A stretch of DNA of 64,000 bases from Branchiostoma lanceolatum (GCF_035083965.1 NC_089738.1:9388734-9452733); one strand, 5' to 3'. Positions 1-12,905 are shown, counted from the stretch's first letter. Numbers and translations are program-made. The notes: generated by a model from the letters alone, not told the origin.

Positions 1-42
1 CTAAAGAGTCGTGTACTATTTGTACAACTTCTGTATTCTTAC

Positions 43-2859
43 CTGTAGTAGTTTTCCCGCCTTTAGTATCTCGCACATGCACACTAGGTTCCAGGGGCCG
101 AAGACCCCGGATGTAGTTTTCTACTTCGTACAGAAAGTTCTGGACTTCTGTCAATACAACACGTGAGTTCGTATACGTGTGTGAGTTGTGATCTTTACCT
201 AGTTTTAACATCACCGACGTGTGAAACGACTCTTATTCAACTACCAATATGATTTTATGATTATAAGCTCTTGATATTGCTTTTCGACAATGCTGTCGAG
301 GCACCGTTTAATACACATAACGTGATATTCACGTCAATCAAATATACATTTATGCCGTGTCAAATTAAAAATATTTATAGATAACCGAAAGTTTATTGCA
401 CTTTTTTTGCCCGGATGGCTAATTGCAAGTACATGTAACATAAAAAGAATTGACAATGGGAAACAATATAGCATGTAACTATTCTAATCTGAATATTGAC
501 ACGCGAAACAGGCGATATTTACCATGTGCATCAGGAGAGCCAAATATGTCTTCTCTTGAATAGACACCAAGCTTTCTTTTAAATGCTTTGTGCCTTATCT
601 GTATCACTTTTCATTTATATACATTATTTTTTGAAGAATCTATAAAAATGGCAGAAATGCCTTCTTATAATTACGTAACCCATTGCCTCAACGGAAATAG
701 TGCATTTACGTCATTGTGTTCGCCACATGTACATCAACGTGTGCTTGTACAATGCGACGTGTACTTCCGACTATAATTGCCCACTAGGGAGCTGTTAAAG
801 GAATCGCCTGCAACTTTCTCATCAGTGTTAACAGCGGAAATAGCTGAAAGGTCCACCTGTGGCATACATCTTCTAAATCGGTTGGCATTTTCTTTAAGTG
901 CAGATGATCCTCCATGCGTCACCAACGTATAATAAAACTTACACCCGCTTTACTTCGACCTTTTGCTCCGATCCTCTGACACCGTTACTGGTGCTTTCTG
1001 GGAAGACGTCAGCGACGATTATAGTGTCAACTTAAAGCCCTTGAAAATCCTTCTTTCTCTTTAAAAGTTTGGCAAAACTCTGGGGACTTTTGGGGTTAGA
1101 ACTAACATGTAGGGTCTAAGCTTTCCCGTTGTGGTCAAATTCTGTTCAGTTCACCAGTTTAGTTGGCGTAAGGACAGATGTGAGTTGTTGGGTCCTGCGG
1201 ATGGATACAGGAGAAAGCTGTGGTCAAACTGAAAGGTAGGGTTTGTTTGTATGACTTCAGTCAGATCTTCCCGGAGTTTTTAGCCGAACAACCCTCTGTT
1301 TTTTCCATGGTTTATAGTAGACCTTTCTGACTTTCTGGTGGACAAGAATTGTTACGATTTGAATTTTGTTAAGTACTTTTATGAAGCCTTGGTTCTGTGT
1401 ATTTCAATATAGGCTCCTACGGTCAGCCCTAACTCTGATATCAACCCTTTTACTTCCATGGATTGAGGTATATCAAGAAAATTCTCAGTTTGACCTTAAA
1501 TATGTGAAGGACAATATCATATTATAGCAGGAAATTTATAATTATTTCCAATGGCGTTGGTACCTGGACTCTAATCCGTTGTATTTTAGACGTTTGATTA
1601 TGTACAAGTTTGCAATGGACCTACTTTTCCCAACGGTCCATATAGAAAGGTGGGTTTCTGGTATCATTCGAATCTTAAAGCTGGTTCAAAGATTACAGAT
1701 TGCATATTAAAGATTGAATGTTGCAGTAGGTTTAAATAAGGCACGAAAAATATGCGTTTGAACTGTTTCTATCGTCTTGAAAGCAAAGCAATTACTGCCC
1801 TTTATCTTCTAAGTGACGCGAGTATCTTGAGCTGTATTCATTTCAATCTATCGGACTACAAAATTAGGAATAGTTATCTCAAAATATTCTCCTGCGGTCT
1901 AGTTCTCGCCAGCTGGACTTGTCAAGATAGTCGTCTGACTAATGAGAGCATTGATTTTTCTTCCGTCCTGTCCTTTGGGTGAGTTGACGCGTCCTGATTC
2001 CGTCACTGTGACAGGTGGTGCAAACGATAACCATGAGAAATGTTGGCCGTGGGACGCTATTAGCAATGCCAGCGGTGTAACACGCCTCTGGGCGTTAAAC
2101 AGGACAGTATATAATGAGTCCAACCGAGAGTGTCCTTGTCCTATAACTCATCATAGTTAAAGATAGCACGTTTTCTAGTACTTGTCTTCACATAATTCTT
2201 CCACTACACACGTCAACGCGAGTGTCCGTTTTGTAAATGGTCGTCGCCATTTGAAACGGTCGTCGCCATATAGCCTACTGGTCCGAACGTTCCATACCTT
2301 GGGGCTGGGGTGGCACAACAAGCAAAAACGTATATGATGTTTTACGTAATAAGTTATCCATATTTCTCAAATCAAGTTCAACGGATTTTATGAGTTTTAA
2401 TGCTACTGACAGATATATCCCACAATATATCCCTACAATGCAAAAATAGGTGAATGGAGTCTGGTCTTACGCAGCTTGTACCAACTATACAAAAACTGCT
2501 GCGTTATAACTAAATGTGGTCTTTCCAGTTTTGCGGAACAAACACACAGTAGCAAACAATATACCAAATATAAGCTCAAAATCCTTCAAAGAGACACGTG
2601 CCGTTTTTCTTACTTGCCCTGGAGCCTTATTAATGAAATGAGAAAATGTAGATGAATGGACCAGTCACGTTTGATAACTTAGATATGCGGCTTTTTGTAT
2701 GATAAATTTCAACGAGTGGCGGTAGAAAAATAGTTCACGTTTCCCCTCATGTTATTGCCTTTATTCTTTATTGTGTGTACCAAGGACATACATACTTACT
2801 TCCATATCTTCGTCCCTGATGAGACATAAGGCCTTCGATCTAAGATGCTCCTGCGCCAT
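43..2859 (-). CDS. Partial unknown gene, three candidate 5' exons, runs off left edge
   Basis: Candidate exons on the minus strand are 2800-2859 (start exon), 523-598 and 43-147. The first opens with ATG at 2859 in context GACTATGGCG, encodes MAQEHLRSKALCLIRDEDME and ends at a GTAAGT donor. The second lies between ATACAG and GTAAAT and encodes 25 residues including KLGVYSREDIFGSPDAH. The third lies between TTGACAG and GTAAGA and encodes 34 residues including FLYEVENYIRGLRPLEP. Phases join cleanly (0, then 1, leaving phase 1 at the left edge), which supports one reading frame. I do not recognise the family. Further exons could lie between 600 and 2800, and the remainder lies left of the window. 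An E-box-like CACGTG lies upstream of the start near 2920. Confidence 0.42.
148..522. other. Intron of the left-edge gene
   Basis: AT-rich sequence between two candidate exons. I see no other coding signal or recognisable repeat here. Confidence 0.35.
599..2799. other. Probable long intron of the left-edge gene, no clear feature
   Basis: Unique-looking sequence. One possible minus-strand exon near 948-1004 has an acceptor TTCCCAG and a donor GTAAGT with an open frame, but its phase does not fit the neighbouring candidate exons. A 74-codon minus-strand open frame at 1899-2123 lacks convincing splice sites. Confidence 0.3.
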
Positions 2860-2969
2860 AGTCTTAGCTAATCGGCAGAGCCCGATGGACGCCAGGCCGT
2901 CTGGCACTGTTCTTCTTCACGTGGTTTTGTTTTTGCATTTCTTTTTCCCGTCAGGTCTCCAGTCTAGGT

Positions 2970-3215
2970 CACAGATCGGTGCAATGACGTAGTGGGTAGA
3001 GTGTACGCCTTGCACAGTGTAGGTCGTGAGTTCGATCGCCGACCGAGTTATACCAAAGACTTTAAAAATGGTACATACTGCTTTCTCTGCTTAGCACTCA
3101 GTATCTGGGAAGTAAAACACACATCACTACCATCTGCTGTAGTCACTTGGGCTACAGAGATAGAGATGGGCGCCACCCCTATGCGTATTATCAAGATGCC
3201 TGAGTCACTTTAACT
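2970..3215 (+). mobile_element. tRNA-derived SINE
   Basis: A polymerase III promoter is visible: an A-box-like GTAGTGGGTAGAGTG near 2989 and a B-box-like GAGTTCGATCGCC near 3030, followed by a tRNA-unrelated body. This is the usual layout of a tRNA-derived short interspersed element. It sits just upstream of the start exon of the left-edge gene, in opposite orientation. Confidence 0.6.
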
Positions 3216-4478
3216 TTAACTCCAGTCTAAGGCGACTCTACGTATTTTGTCATCGTCCATTCTCAGTACATGACTAAGCCATGCTAGCCTTCTACTTGTG
3301 ACATAAATGTGGTGATAACATTTCGGAAAATTAACCTTTAAAACTGGGTCAAGCATGTTTTGAATCATACTCTTGATTCAATAGAGCCATTGAAACTTGC
3401 AGTTTAGATCGATATACCAGCTCCATAATGTGATGAAACTAGTCACGGTGAATACCCACAAACTCATCTGATTTATCTGACAATGTCAATGACAATGTCT
3501 AACCTTAACCTTCTTTAGGAGACAAAGGTAGGCGCTGCACGTTCACACAACAACGAACTTGACCTTCTGAATGTAAGGTTATATATAGAGACATTGATCA
3601 ATGGTCTAGACGACTGCCAGTCTGCGTCATGTTTGATAAGCCTTTGGCTACGCCGATGTAACATTGTGCAGTAGCCAAGTTTAATCGACCGTATACTTGA
3701 ACATGTACCATGCTTATATAACCATTATCACCTGGATACACGCCAGTAAAGCGGGCATAACATCTCAATTACCTTCACAGGGGCCTATGCAGCTATTAAA
3801 CTGCCGTTAGTCTATTGAATGCCCCTTTCTTTGTTACTCAGGTCATGCTATTGCAGAAGACAGATAGATTTTACACTGAATTACTGGGAAGCTCATTCGC
3901 AAGCTCGTACCTGGAGACAAATTGCACGTACTTAGAAGTGGGAAGCATACATTGGGTAAAGACATAAGCAACGCTTCACTGACGTCACTGTAACAAGAGA
4001 CTCATTCATAAAGATTACTTTTGGCTATATATCTATAGTCGAGGTGTGTCTGTCTTCCTTTTCGGAATTAGAGGGAGACAAAAAATCCTACTATCTCTAT
4101 AATTTTTCGGTGCTGGGATCTCAAGAGGAGGGTAGCTTGCCTTTCTTCCGTAAATGTAGGAGAGTATGGGAAAGTCGTGGTGACTTCTTCTTTAAACAAT
4201 TCTGCTCTTTAATTTCGCCGTCTCTATATGAATAAATTATGTTTTGTCTATTGCATGCCTTTGACATACAAATTTACCAATCATTTTGCACACTGCTAAT
4301 CTCTTGTATCTCCCTCTCTCTGTTTCTAGGTAGTGAACACTGTCACTGAGTTCATACCATTGCTGATTGCAGAGCGCAACTCAGTGCACTAGTGACAGTA
4401 GATGCTAACTCAGACCTGCTTCTTAATCTCAAGACTAACACAGATGAACTGATTTGCTGCGCTGATTGGTTAGTTGGG

Positions 4479-4521
<43 letters not shown>

Positions 4522-4540
4522 ATTGTTACATGTGTTTTGA
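3216..4540. other. Intergenic region with 5' flank of the GPCR gene
   Basis: Mostly unremarkable sequence. A (GATT)n-type microsatellite lies at about 4482-4528, directly before the splice acceptor TTTTGACAG (ends 4543) that precedes the receptor start codon. At least one upstream noncoding exon must therefore exist; I could not place it. Confidence 0.4.
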
Positions 4541-4552
4541 CAGGTCGTACCC

Positions 4553-7535
4553 ATGGATGAGAACGTCACAGAAATCGACCTCTCCGAGCTTTATGATGAC
4601 ATCTACTACATGCTTGAACAGGAGGGTCATACAAAGGCACACTCAGCAGAGCATGCCTCCATCACACTCCGCGTCATCCTCGGTTTAGTCTACAGCCTCA
4701 TCATCATCATCTGCGGCATCGGGAATCTCCTCCTCGTCATTGTCATGGGGAGATACAAGAAGGCACGGACAACGACCAACCTGCTCATAGCCAACCTTGC
4801 GCTGTCAGACTTCGTGGTAGCTGTACTGTGTATCCCGTTCGACCTGGACTATTATATCATCAACGAGAGGGCCTGGAACTACGGACCGCACATGTGTCGA
4901 CTGGTCAACTACGTGAAGATGGTGTCCCTCTACGTGTCCACAGATGCCCTACTTGTCATTGGAGTTGACAGGTAGGAAAAGTCTTTGTTTCAGTCTGATG
5001 GAATTACTTTGCAATCGGTGAAATGCAAACTAGTGGGTCCAAACATGCTCCGATTTTTCAATACATCAAAAGCCATCTGTCATTTTAAAAAAATCAAGAT
5101 TGTAGCATGTCCAAGACAAAATATACAAAAACCGTTCTGTTGCAGTACCAAGATCACACACCAGGGGTGCCAAAATAGACCCTTACATTCGTCTTCCCAG
5201 CACCTATCAAATATCATTACAATCTATCCAGAGGTTTTAAAGTTATGCTGACCTCAAATATCTGGAAACACAAACACACACACATAGACACAAAGACATA
5301 CCAAAAATAATACCTCCATTTTTCATGTCTGTAACAATCAACTACTGGAAGTTACTCAATGTTAGTGCAAACATATGAAATAGCAGGTACTTCCAATGAC
5401 AGGCCATTTGCTTTACCACTAAATATACGTATTTGAAAAAAACACTCTAGTTATATATTGAAGCATTTCTGTGCATAGTAGGTCAAGGGAGGGGGCATTA
5501 TCAATTAGTACTTAGCACTTAGTTCTTCCGTGCCAATCTCCTCCTTTCAGGTTAGATTCAGGCACTGTGGCTAAGACAACGCGAATGAGTTTGAAGGGTA
5601 AATCTTGGTTTAGTCAGGAACAGATATCATAGATAGCAGGAATTGACGGCTGGGCACTTGATATGTAATTATGCAAGAAAGAAATAGTTGAATGAGCTCA
5701 TACAAATCGAGGTCTAGGGACTACCGGGAAAAGATGAATCGAAGTACATATATTTCATGAAATGCTAAGCTTGGTCTTTTTTTTGCAACAAATTTAATTA
5801 TGGGTGTCATCGATACATTTCATACTGCATGAGGATCGATATTTCATTACAATGGCAAGAAGATTACATCGATTTTCATGTACAAAGAAAAGACAGTCCT
5901 ATAAGAGATGAATGGCAGAATTACAGTTTGAAGGATTTATAACAAACCGGGTGAACAAAGTGCCATGACCTTTGATACTGGTTCCAATTAATGATAGTCG
6001 GTCGATGTTTCGGTTCAGTAGACATCATTGGCATCGTGTGCTGTAACGGAAGGGTTTTCGGCCCAGAACCCAGTAGTCCCGGGTTCGAATCTCCTGACGC
6101 CACAGATCTTGTGCCCTTGAATTGGGAAAAGGGCACTTTAATCGACTTTCCTCACTCCATTCATTTGTAAAAATTGATAAAATATTATGTGTGTGGGTCA
6201 AGACACCAGCAATAGCTGCCTTTGTCCCACTGTTGCAATTCTAAAAAAAATCAAAATCAAAAATAAATTAAAATCAAAATTAAATAATGCGTAGGGCACC
6301 ATTCAGAAATCTTGGTTACTGTAGCTAGTGATACAGTTGACAGAGGTCCTTGACATCTAATTACCTTTTAAGCTTTCAGCCATTTGCTAGAGTGCATGGC
6401 AAGTACAATAACAAGAAATAAGGGCGCCAGTCAAGGAGACTGTCTCCATAGACATTCAATTTGTCGGTAGCCTTACATGAAGAGCTTTACCACTACATTC
6501 TCGTCTATTGATATCAGTTTTCATTTTCTTTAATTATCTAATCCGACAAAAAGACTCAAATAGTATCAAAGGATTAGGGCATAGAATCTTGTAGGAACTG
6601 GATATTTTACAGCACAAAAAATGAGACTGCAAAACCGAATATACTGATAGTATCCCTTTAGGCGATATACCGTTATCAATGTAAAATGTATCAGCAGGTA
6701 GCTCATTCCTTAAATAGTTTAAAGATGTAGGTGAACAAAAATATCAGTAAGACTAGTACTAAACGTCATGTTAGTTTTCAACCAGACTTTACTATAATAA
6801 TCAATGTTGACGTTTCCATTTGTCATTTTTATTTCCAGATACATGATGATCCTTCATCCCAGCCGACAGCGGATGGGGCGGAAGAGCGCCATCTTGGTGT
6901 CCGTGGGTGTGTGGGTCTTCTCCATGCTGATCGCCATCCCCTCGGCAAAGTTCTCCAAGATCCAACCGTACTCCAACGAGACGCAGTTCTTCTGCGGAGT
7001 GGTTTGGGACGTCCAGGTGGAGACCGCCTCCAAGTGGTACTTCGGCAGCATGCTGGTGTTCCAGTTCATCCTGCCTGTTGTCATCATGGCGTTCTGCTAC
7101 CTAGCGGTTGTGTGGCAGGTGTTCCACAGAGAGCCCCCGGGTGTGGTCACAGACGCCCACAGGTCCACCTTACAGCGATCCAAGAAGAAAACCCTCCGCC
7201 TCGTGGCGATGCTGGTCATGTTTGTGTTGTGTTGGGCCCCGTACTACATCTGCACTGCCATCAGGGACTTCCACGACCTCCTCAACAACAACCCGATGAA
7301 CACCAACATCTTCTACGCCGTGGAGGCAACTGCCATGGGCAACAGCGCCATCAACACCTGTGTGTACGTGGCCTTCAACGGAAACGTCATTCAGTACGTC
7401 ACCAAGTTTGTACAGGAATGTTTCCGGACACCTAAGAACAATGAGGGAACAATGGTAACCTTCCGATCAAGACATGCCGCCGAGCATGCCACCAACGTGA
7501 CAACGACAGAATTCCCTCTAAGTAACACGATTTGA
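4553..7535 (+). CDS. PROKR-like: Prokineticin-receptor-like class A GPCR
   Basis: Two coding exons, 4553-4971 and 6839-7535, joined GACAG|gtagga to ttccag|ATACATG, give 371 residues. The intron splits the Arg codon of the DRY motif (D139-R140-Y141). As I recall, vertebrate prokineticin receptors have a splice site near the same place. The protein has an N-glycosylation site (N4), TM1 about 41-65, and the conserved disulfide pair C115 and C192. TM3 carries VSLYVSTDALLVIGVDRY, TM6 has CWAPYY (271-276) and TM7 NSAINTCVY, with a short Ser/Thr tail. TM2 (NLLIANLALSDFVVAVLC), the LYVST-LL-I--DRY stretch and NSxINT all resemble prokineticin receptors more than NPY or orexin receptors. Expected role: plasma-membrane receptor for a prokineticin/AVIT-like peptide, Gq-coupled. 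The ligand is inference. Confidence 0.88.
5080..5330 (-). repeat. Dispersed interspersed repeat copy in GPCR intron
   Basis: Contains TTGCAGTACCAAG, AAAGTTATGCTGACC and a (CA)n tract followed by AATACCTCCA. The same string of motifs recurs at 31620-31790, 34600-34750 and 53050-53225, and in the opposite orientation ('cagcataactcaaga...tactgcag') at 29640-30110, 43180-43330 and 44930-45055. It is a moderately abundant repeat family of unknown class. Confidence 0.6.
5990..6240 (+). mobile_element. tRNA-derived SINE in GPCR intron
   Basis: The B-box-like GGGTTCGAATCTCC near 6080 is preceded by CCAGAACCCAGTAGTCC, the same tRNA-like head as the SINE at 45805. The body has 'gtgcccttgaattgggaaaagggcac', and the copy ends in an A-rich tail near 6241-6290. 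Confidence 0.6.
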
Positions 7536-7822
7536 AGGAAGTTCACTTCATCAATGTCAAGTTGAAGGCAGCCTGATACAATAAGCCTAAGAGATGTGCC
7601 CTAAGACTGTTGGATCCGATTCCGATTAGATTATAAATCAACAATGCCATTGCGGCCTGTCAGTATGAGGAGAGGGACTTGTCACTTGCTTTTCTGATGA
7701 ATATTAAACTGTTTTCCAGGGATTTGGTTTTTTTTCCTTAATATAGTTTATCATGATAGGCCGGCGTGATATTCATCTAATATCGCGATAAATGCCTACA
7801 CGTTCCTGCCTACACATTTGCA

Positions 7823-7828
7823 AATAAA
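7823..7828 (+). terminator. Poly(A) signal of the GPCR gene
   Basis: AATAAA about 290 bases after the stop codon, in AT-rich sequence. It is a plausible 3' end of the receptor mRNA. Confidence 0.45.
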
Positions 7829-8780
7829 GTGTATATATTTCATCGCCAAAGAAATCCAATTAAGCTCAAAAGGATACTTATTCTATTGATTTGATCTTAT
7901 AATTAAGTTCTTGATTTATTTCAAACGTGTTTCCTTCCTCTTTTTTTCATTATCTATTGACAAAAAATATCTACTGCCTCACTCACTCATCTTACTCTGG
8001 ATCTGAAAATAAAACATTAGTCGTTTCAACGAATCTTTTATACGTTGAAGAGAACAGCAGAGAAATGCTAAAATAACATTCGGAATATGATATTTGCACA
8101 TGTTAATCAGGTACCCCAGCAAGCCGTAAGAAATAATGAAAGAAAAAGATGATTCCAAAATAACAGACTCTTTATATTAACATAAATGAGGGGGCAACTA
8201 CCACTTGTGATATACTCTTGATAATAGAATACACAGGATATACGAATTTAAACAAGAGTGGAATTGATACATGATAATGCTAGCTCATTAATCATTCATT
8301 CAGTAACGTCACCAATAGTTAAAACCTTGGGTCAAAAGAGCAGGGTCGATGATGCAGGCTTTGTTGGCGAGCAATTCAGCCCTGCTGAAGGAGGGTAGAT
8401 TATACGCTGGGCAGAAAACAAATGACATACAGAAATCTTGGTCAGGTTTTTTCAACACGTTGGACACATATTGTATTTTATATGGTTTTTATTGCAGCTG
8501 GTGTATAGACGACCATACATGCTTTGTATATATTTGTAAAGATATGCGACAAGAGTACACGCGCATTGCTTGCACTTGCACTTACTTGTATGCTTATATG
8601 GAAAGATACACAGGTTTTTTAGCTATATCGTACAAAATGTTTAATGCCTTCAAAATGTAAGTGGATTTGCAATTGAAAACGTTTGCAGCTGCAAAACGTG
8701 TTTCATAAAGTTGTTTTTTTTTAATGTGATGGCAATTACGTATGGGTCAAACGTTTTATTATATGTATTGCGTCGTTTAA
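7829..8780. other. Intergenic, no feature seen
   Basis: AT-rich sequence. The 103-codon open frame at 8349-8660 has no family resemblance and no splice context. Confidence 0.4.
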
Positions 8781-9134
8781 GCGGGTATCTCACTAGACTG
8801 CGCCAAAATGCGCTAGGAAACCATGCAAACTTTGCAAAGTTTCACCATCGTAACATACGCGACCTCTATAAACAAAATGGCCGCGCCAGAAATGTCTCAT
8901 TTTCGATTTCGGCTCCAAATCAGTAGCTTCATTGGAAATCGCAGTGGTGCAACTAGTTTAAAAACTAATCAACAATGATTGAGATTTAAAAACAGATTTG
9001 CAGTGATCGCACCCCAGGTTGCGTTTTTTTTTTGTAATTTAAAAAAAATCGCAATTTCAGGCAACAAGTTGGCGCCGGTTTCTTCCACTTAGGAAATGAC
9101 TCTCGCAATTTGGCGCAGTCCTTGAGATACCCGC
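8781..9134. mobile_element. MITE with GCGGGTATCTCA termini, copy 1
   Basis: Starts GCGGGTATCTCACTAGACTG and ends with the inverted match CAGTCCTTGAGATACCCGC, giving a ~26-bp terminal inverted repeat around a ~300-bp noncoding core. The copy at 12199-12597 has related ends. Confidence 0.65.
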
Positions 9135-9950
9135 TGTAGTTTTTGATTGGTCACCACTTTGTGGGTAACACATAGCAGCCATAGATACTGTACGTATTGC
9201 CAGGTATATATATATATATATATATACACTCGATGAAATGCTATATATTTTAAATGTTGCTCAGTTTTCAGCGTTGTTTGATTGACATACTTAGTAGTGC
9301 CATGTAGTCTACTCAATCGGATTCAGAGCCATACTTTTTAATCGGATTAACAGGATTGACGTTAAATGCAGTAATGTCAGACGACTATCAGCTTAGTATA
9401 AAGTATTTCTAAACAAGATACAGACTGACCGAGTACGAAGAAAATGTTTTACGTGATTTCCCACTTTTGTAAATAATAGTGACAGGATGGATATATCAGA
9501 TAGAACACCTGATTTTGTCTCCGTCTGTGGATTCTTATAAGATATATATTCTGTACTTTCCTTCTGTTTTGGTAACAGCTCGCAGTAACACTATTGTTTT
9601 AGAAAAAATGATGACTTATTAATTGATTGATTGATTGATTGACACGCTTATCATCATTTTGATCTATAGTTGGGATTGTGAACCGTATTAAATCGATAAC
9701 AACCATACCGACGTGAGAATTCTTTATCAAAGAAAGCCCCATGTTAGCAGTGCGCTCCGCTGCTAATTGTATCACAGCTGTAAGTCTAAGTTTGCAATTT
9801 TCCTAATCAAACTTGTGCGGCAAACAGTTGGTGATAACTTAAGTGTCAGATAAAGAACCCATGAGATGGCATGGCCTACAGCTTAAAGCACTGTCTTTTT
9901 TATCAGATGTTCCGTAACTAATTACATGCAATAAGAATAGTAAATGTGCC
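9135..9950. other. Intergenic with small microsatellites
   Basis: Holds a short (TA)n run near 9205-9227 and a (GATT)n run near 9618-9641. Nothing else is recognisable. Confidence 0.4.
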
Positions 9951-11161
9951 TGATACGCGCCGTTTTGAGTATCAAGACATGGTCACGGAAAAAAATCAAT
10001 AGTGCAGTCAAAATAGGTCAGATCAAGCATATAAAGGTGTCTCCGTTATCGTGACAAGTTGACTAATCTTCTACAGTGCATCGGAGGAATCAGACATTTG
10101 TGAGAAATGAGATTTTTCGAGTCAAAGTTGACCAATTTTCCACCGGATTTTCTATGGTTTCGCCATAGTTTTCAACCCCAAATACGCACCAAATGGGGGT
10201 TTCGCGGCACCCGGTTACGGGATCGCTGTCTTATCCGATATATGCAAATATAACTACTTGAAAAGCTGCACATTTATTGAGCAACATTCTCAGAAGGGGG
10301 CAGCTATATATATACGGAGAGTGCTGCAGAATGGAGGAATAGGCTGGAGACAGAGGGAGAAAGCTGCAGAATGAAGGAAAGACCTGTAGATTTTGGGAGA
10401 ATCATGGAGAAAAAATGGAGAAAGCTTGAGACAGACGGAGAACGCTGCAGAATGAAGAAAAAGCTCTCTCCGCCTGTCTCCAGTATCTATCATTCTCTAG
10501 CTCTGCGATTTTCCTAAAATCTACAGGTTTTTCCTTCACTCCTACCTTCTCCATGGTTCCATCTATCATTCTCCAGTATTCTCCCCAAAACTACATGTTT
10601 ATCCTTCATTCTTCAGCTTTCTCCATGGTTCGCTATCATGCATCCTCCAGTATTCTCCCAAATTCTACAGCTTTGTCCATCATTCTCCAGCTTTCTCCAT
10701 CTGTTTCCAGCTTTCTCCATGCGTCTCTTTCATTCTCCAGTCTTCTCCCCAAATCTACAGGTTTTTCCTTCATATATCTGCAGCACTCTCCGTATATCTA
10801 CAGCTGCCCCCTTGTGAGGATGTTGCTCAATTAATGTGAAGACATTTGCAGCTTTTTAAGTAGTTATATTTGTATATATCAGATAAGACAGTGGTCCCGT
10901 AACCCTATAACGGGTGCCGCGAAACCCCCATAAAGTGCGTATTTGGGGTTGAAACAATGGCGAAACCAGCGAAAAATAGGTCAAGTTTGACTCGAAAAAT
11001 CTCGTTTCTCACAAAAGTCTGATTCCTCTGAAGCACTGTAGGAGATTGGTGAACTTGTCACGGTATCAGAGTCACATTTGTATGCCTGATCTGACCTATT
11101 CTGACTGCCCTATTAACTTTTTTCCGTGACCTTGTCTTGATACTCAAAACGGCGCGTATCA
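9951..11161. mobile_element. 1.2-kb foldback element with ~350-bp inverted arms
   Basis: The left arm begins TGATACGCGCCGTTTTGAGT and the right arm ends with its inverted copy, ACTCAAAACGGCGCGTATCA. Homology continues inward for about 350 bases: 'ggtcacggaaaaaa', 'gattcctc', 'aaccccaaatacgca', 'gggggcagctatatata'. The middle (about 10310-10790) is a degenerate minisatellite built from 'cattctccagctttctccat'-like units and their complement. No coding frame is seen, so this is a nonautonomous foldback-type transposon. Confidence 0.75.
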
Positions 11162-11302
11162 TGCCCCAAAGGAAACGATATAGTCCAAAGATAACACAAA
11201 ACATTCTGCCATTATCCACCATTCATCCATTATCCACCAGTCAGACACTATCTGTTCTCTGCACTCTCCATAACATCCAAAAGAAGCAAATTCAACGTTT
11301 TA

Positions 11303-12194
11303 ACCCTATTTAGACTGGGGGAGGGGGTGCTTTTGAGGCCCGCGCCAATTTTGATGTCGCATAACTCCTGAACGGCTTATACAAAAACCGCCAAACTTGG
11401 TGACTTTTCCTAAAATCTAGTTGGCAACAATTTCTTATTAACAATATAAGTTTATGATTTTTCGTGTTACCATGGCAACGGGCAATATTTTACAAAATTC
11501 GCTAATTTTGGTTTTAACAATGAAATTTGCTTAACTTCACATATTTTTTACATTAACTACATCTTATGTAATCTGATTAAACTTTTATGGTTTAATATTA
11601 ATCAATTATGCTAATTTGATGACGTCATACGTCAAAATCCAAGATGACTGACCATATCATTAGCTTAGGTATAAACAGTCAATTTTTTCCTTCAAAATCG
11701 TCACTACCTAGTATTTTTTCATACAGAAAACATCTGAATAAGTTTTAGTCCATTTTCATTATGTTTCATTGTGTTTTGGGGTTATTTCCTGAAAACAATT
11801 TGGGTTTTGAAAATTCAGAATGGCGGACCCAAGATGGCGAATAGCTAAAAGATATATGATGTCATTTTATGACGTCATTTTGACGTCATTGCTGTTGCTA
11901 TTGGCAACAAAAATGTTAGTAGACAAATATTCTGTTATTCACCATTTCCGTTAAGAATTTGTTGCATGCCTTTGGGTTTTATGGGAATAACCTATTTTTA
12001 CGGTTCCAGCCAATAAAGTCATGGCAATCACGTCATAATTACATCATATTACGTCTTCATGACACAAAAGTTGCCCTATTTCACATAAATTAATTGTACA
12101 CCATCCTCTAAAAATTTGGTGGTCATACGATATGTAGTTTAGGAGTTACAGGGGTCTGAAAAGGAGGGCTTCAAATTCCCGGTCTGAATAGGGA
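11303..12194. mobile_element. ~890-bp nonautonomous element with short inverted ends
   Basis: Starts AACCCTATTTAGACTGGGG and ends CCGGTCTGAATAGGGAT, which are inverted imperfect matches. The interior is noncoding with many ATGACGTCAT-type words. A fragment with the same start (CCCTATCTAGACTGG) lies at 31165-31275. Confidence 0.55.
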
Positions 12195-12198
12195 TAAG

Positions 12199-12597
12199 AA
12201 GGTATCTCACTGGACTTTGAATTTTGGCATTCGCAAGGTGGCCCAAACCAGTGCCAATTGGCCCCAAATTGTCGCCTGAAGTTGCGATTTTTTTAAAGAT
12301 TTTTAAATGTGTATAATGTCAATGGGCAAAGTGGCACACTGCAAATGTATTTTTCACGAGTTGTTATCAGTGCATATTGGTTTGCAATTAAGTGGCAACA
12401 CTGCGATTTCATATTGAAGTTATACTAGATCTAATTTGGGGCCGAAACTAAGACTGTGACATTCCTGACGCTTTCGTTGTGTTTGTAGTCGTTACGCGTG
12501 CGCGTTAGGACAAGAGAAAATCAACATAAATTTGCAAGGTTGTCGCAATTTCATGACACAATTTGATGCAGTCCTGTAAGCTGCCCGCTCTACTTTG
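12199..12597. mobile_element. MITE with GGTATCTCACTGGACT terminus, copy 2
   Basis: Starts AAGGTATCTCACTGGACTTTG and ends GCAGTCCTGTAAGCTGCCCGC, matching the ends of the 8781-9134 element with substitutions. It abuts the preceding element almost directly. Confidence 0.55.
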
Positions 12598-12905
12598 TCC
12601 GATGAGCCGGGAATGGGACAACGTTGTCTAAGTGTTGGCACCGTTTTTTTCGTCTTGGAGTTTTGAATTCGATTAATTTACTTGTAACTGCTTCAAAGAT
12701 TTATAGGTTATTAGCAAACGTAATCAGTATAGTTCAGTTCAGGTCATATACTAGTATAGCATGTATGAGGTAATAAAATTTAACAAAGGCTTAAGGGAAC
12801 AAACGACCTCGATTCTGATATGATATAAAAGAGCTGACGGAATAGACATGCCCTAGTGATTTCCTGCGAGAGCTCAGTAAAATGGGGACGGACGTCATTC
12901 AGGGT

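Noticed and set aside
948..1004. Possible exon with GTAAGT donor on the minus strand
   Set aside because: Open frame and fair splice sites, but phase incompatible with the other candidate exons of the left-edge gene.
2980..3050. Functional tRNA gene
   Set aside because: A- and B-box-like sequences are present but no cloverleaf or acceptor stem can be folded; fits a SINE head.
6731..7435. 234-codon frame overlapping the GPCR second exon
   Set aside because: Shifted reading of the receptor exon; the receptor frame has clear family motifs.
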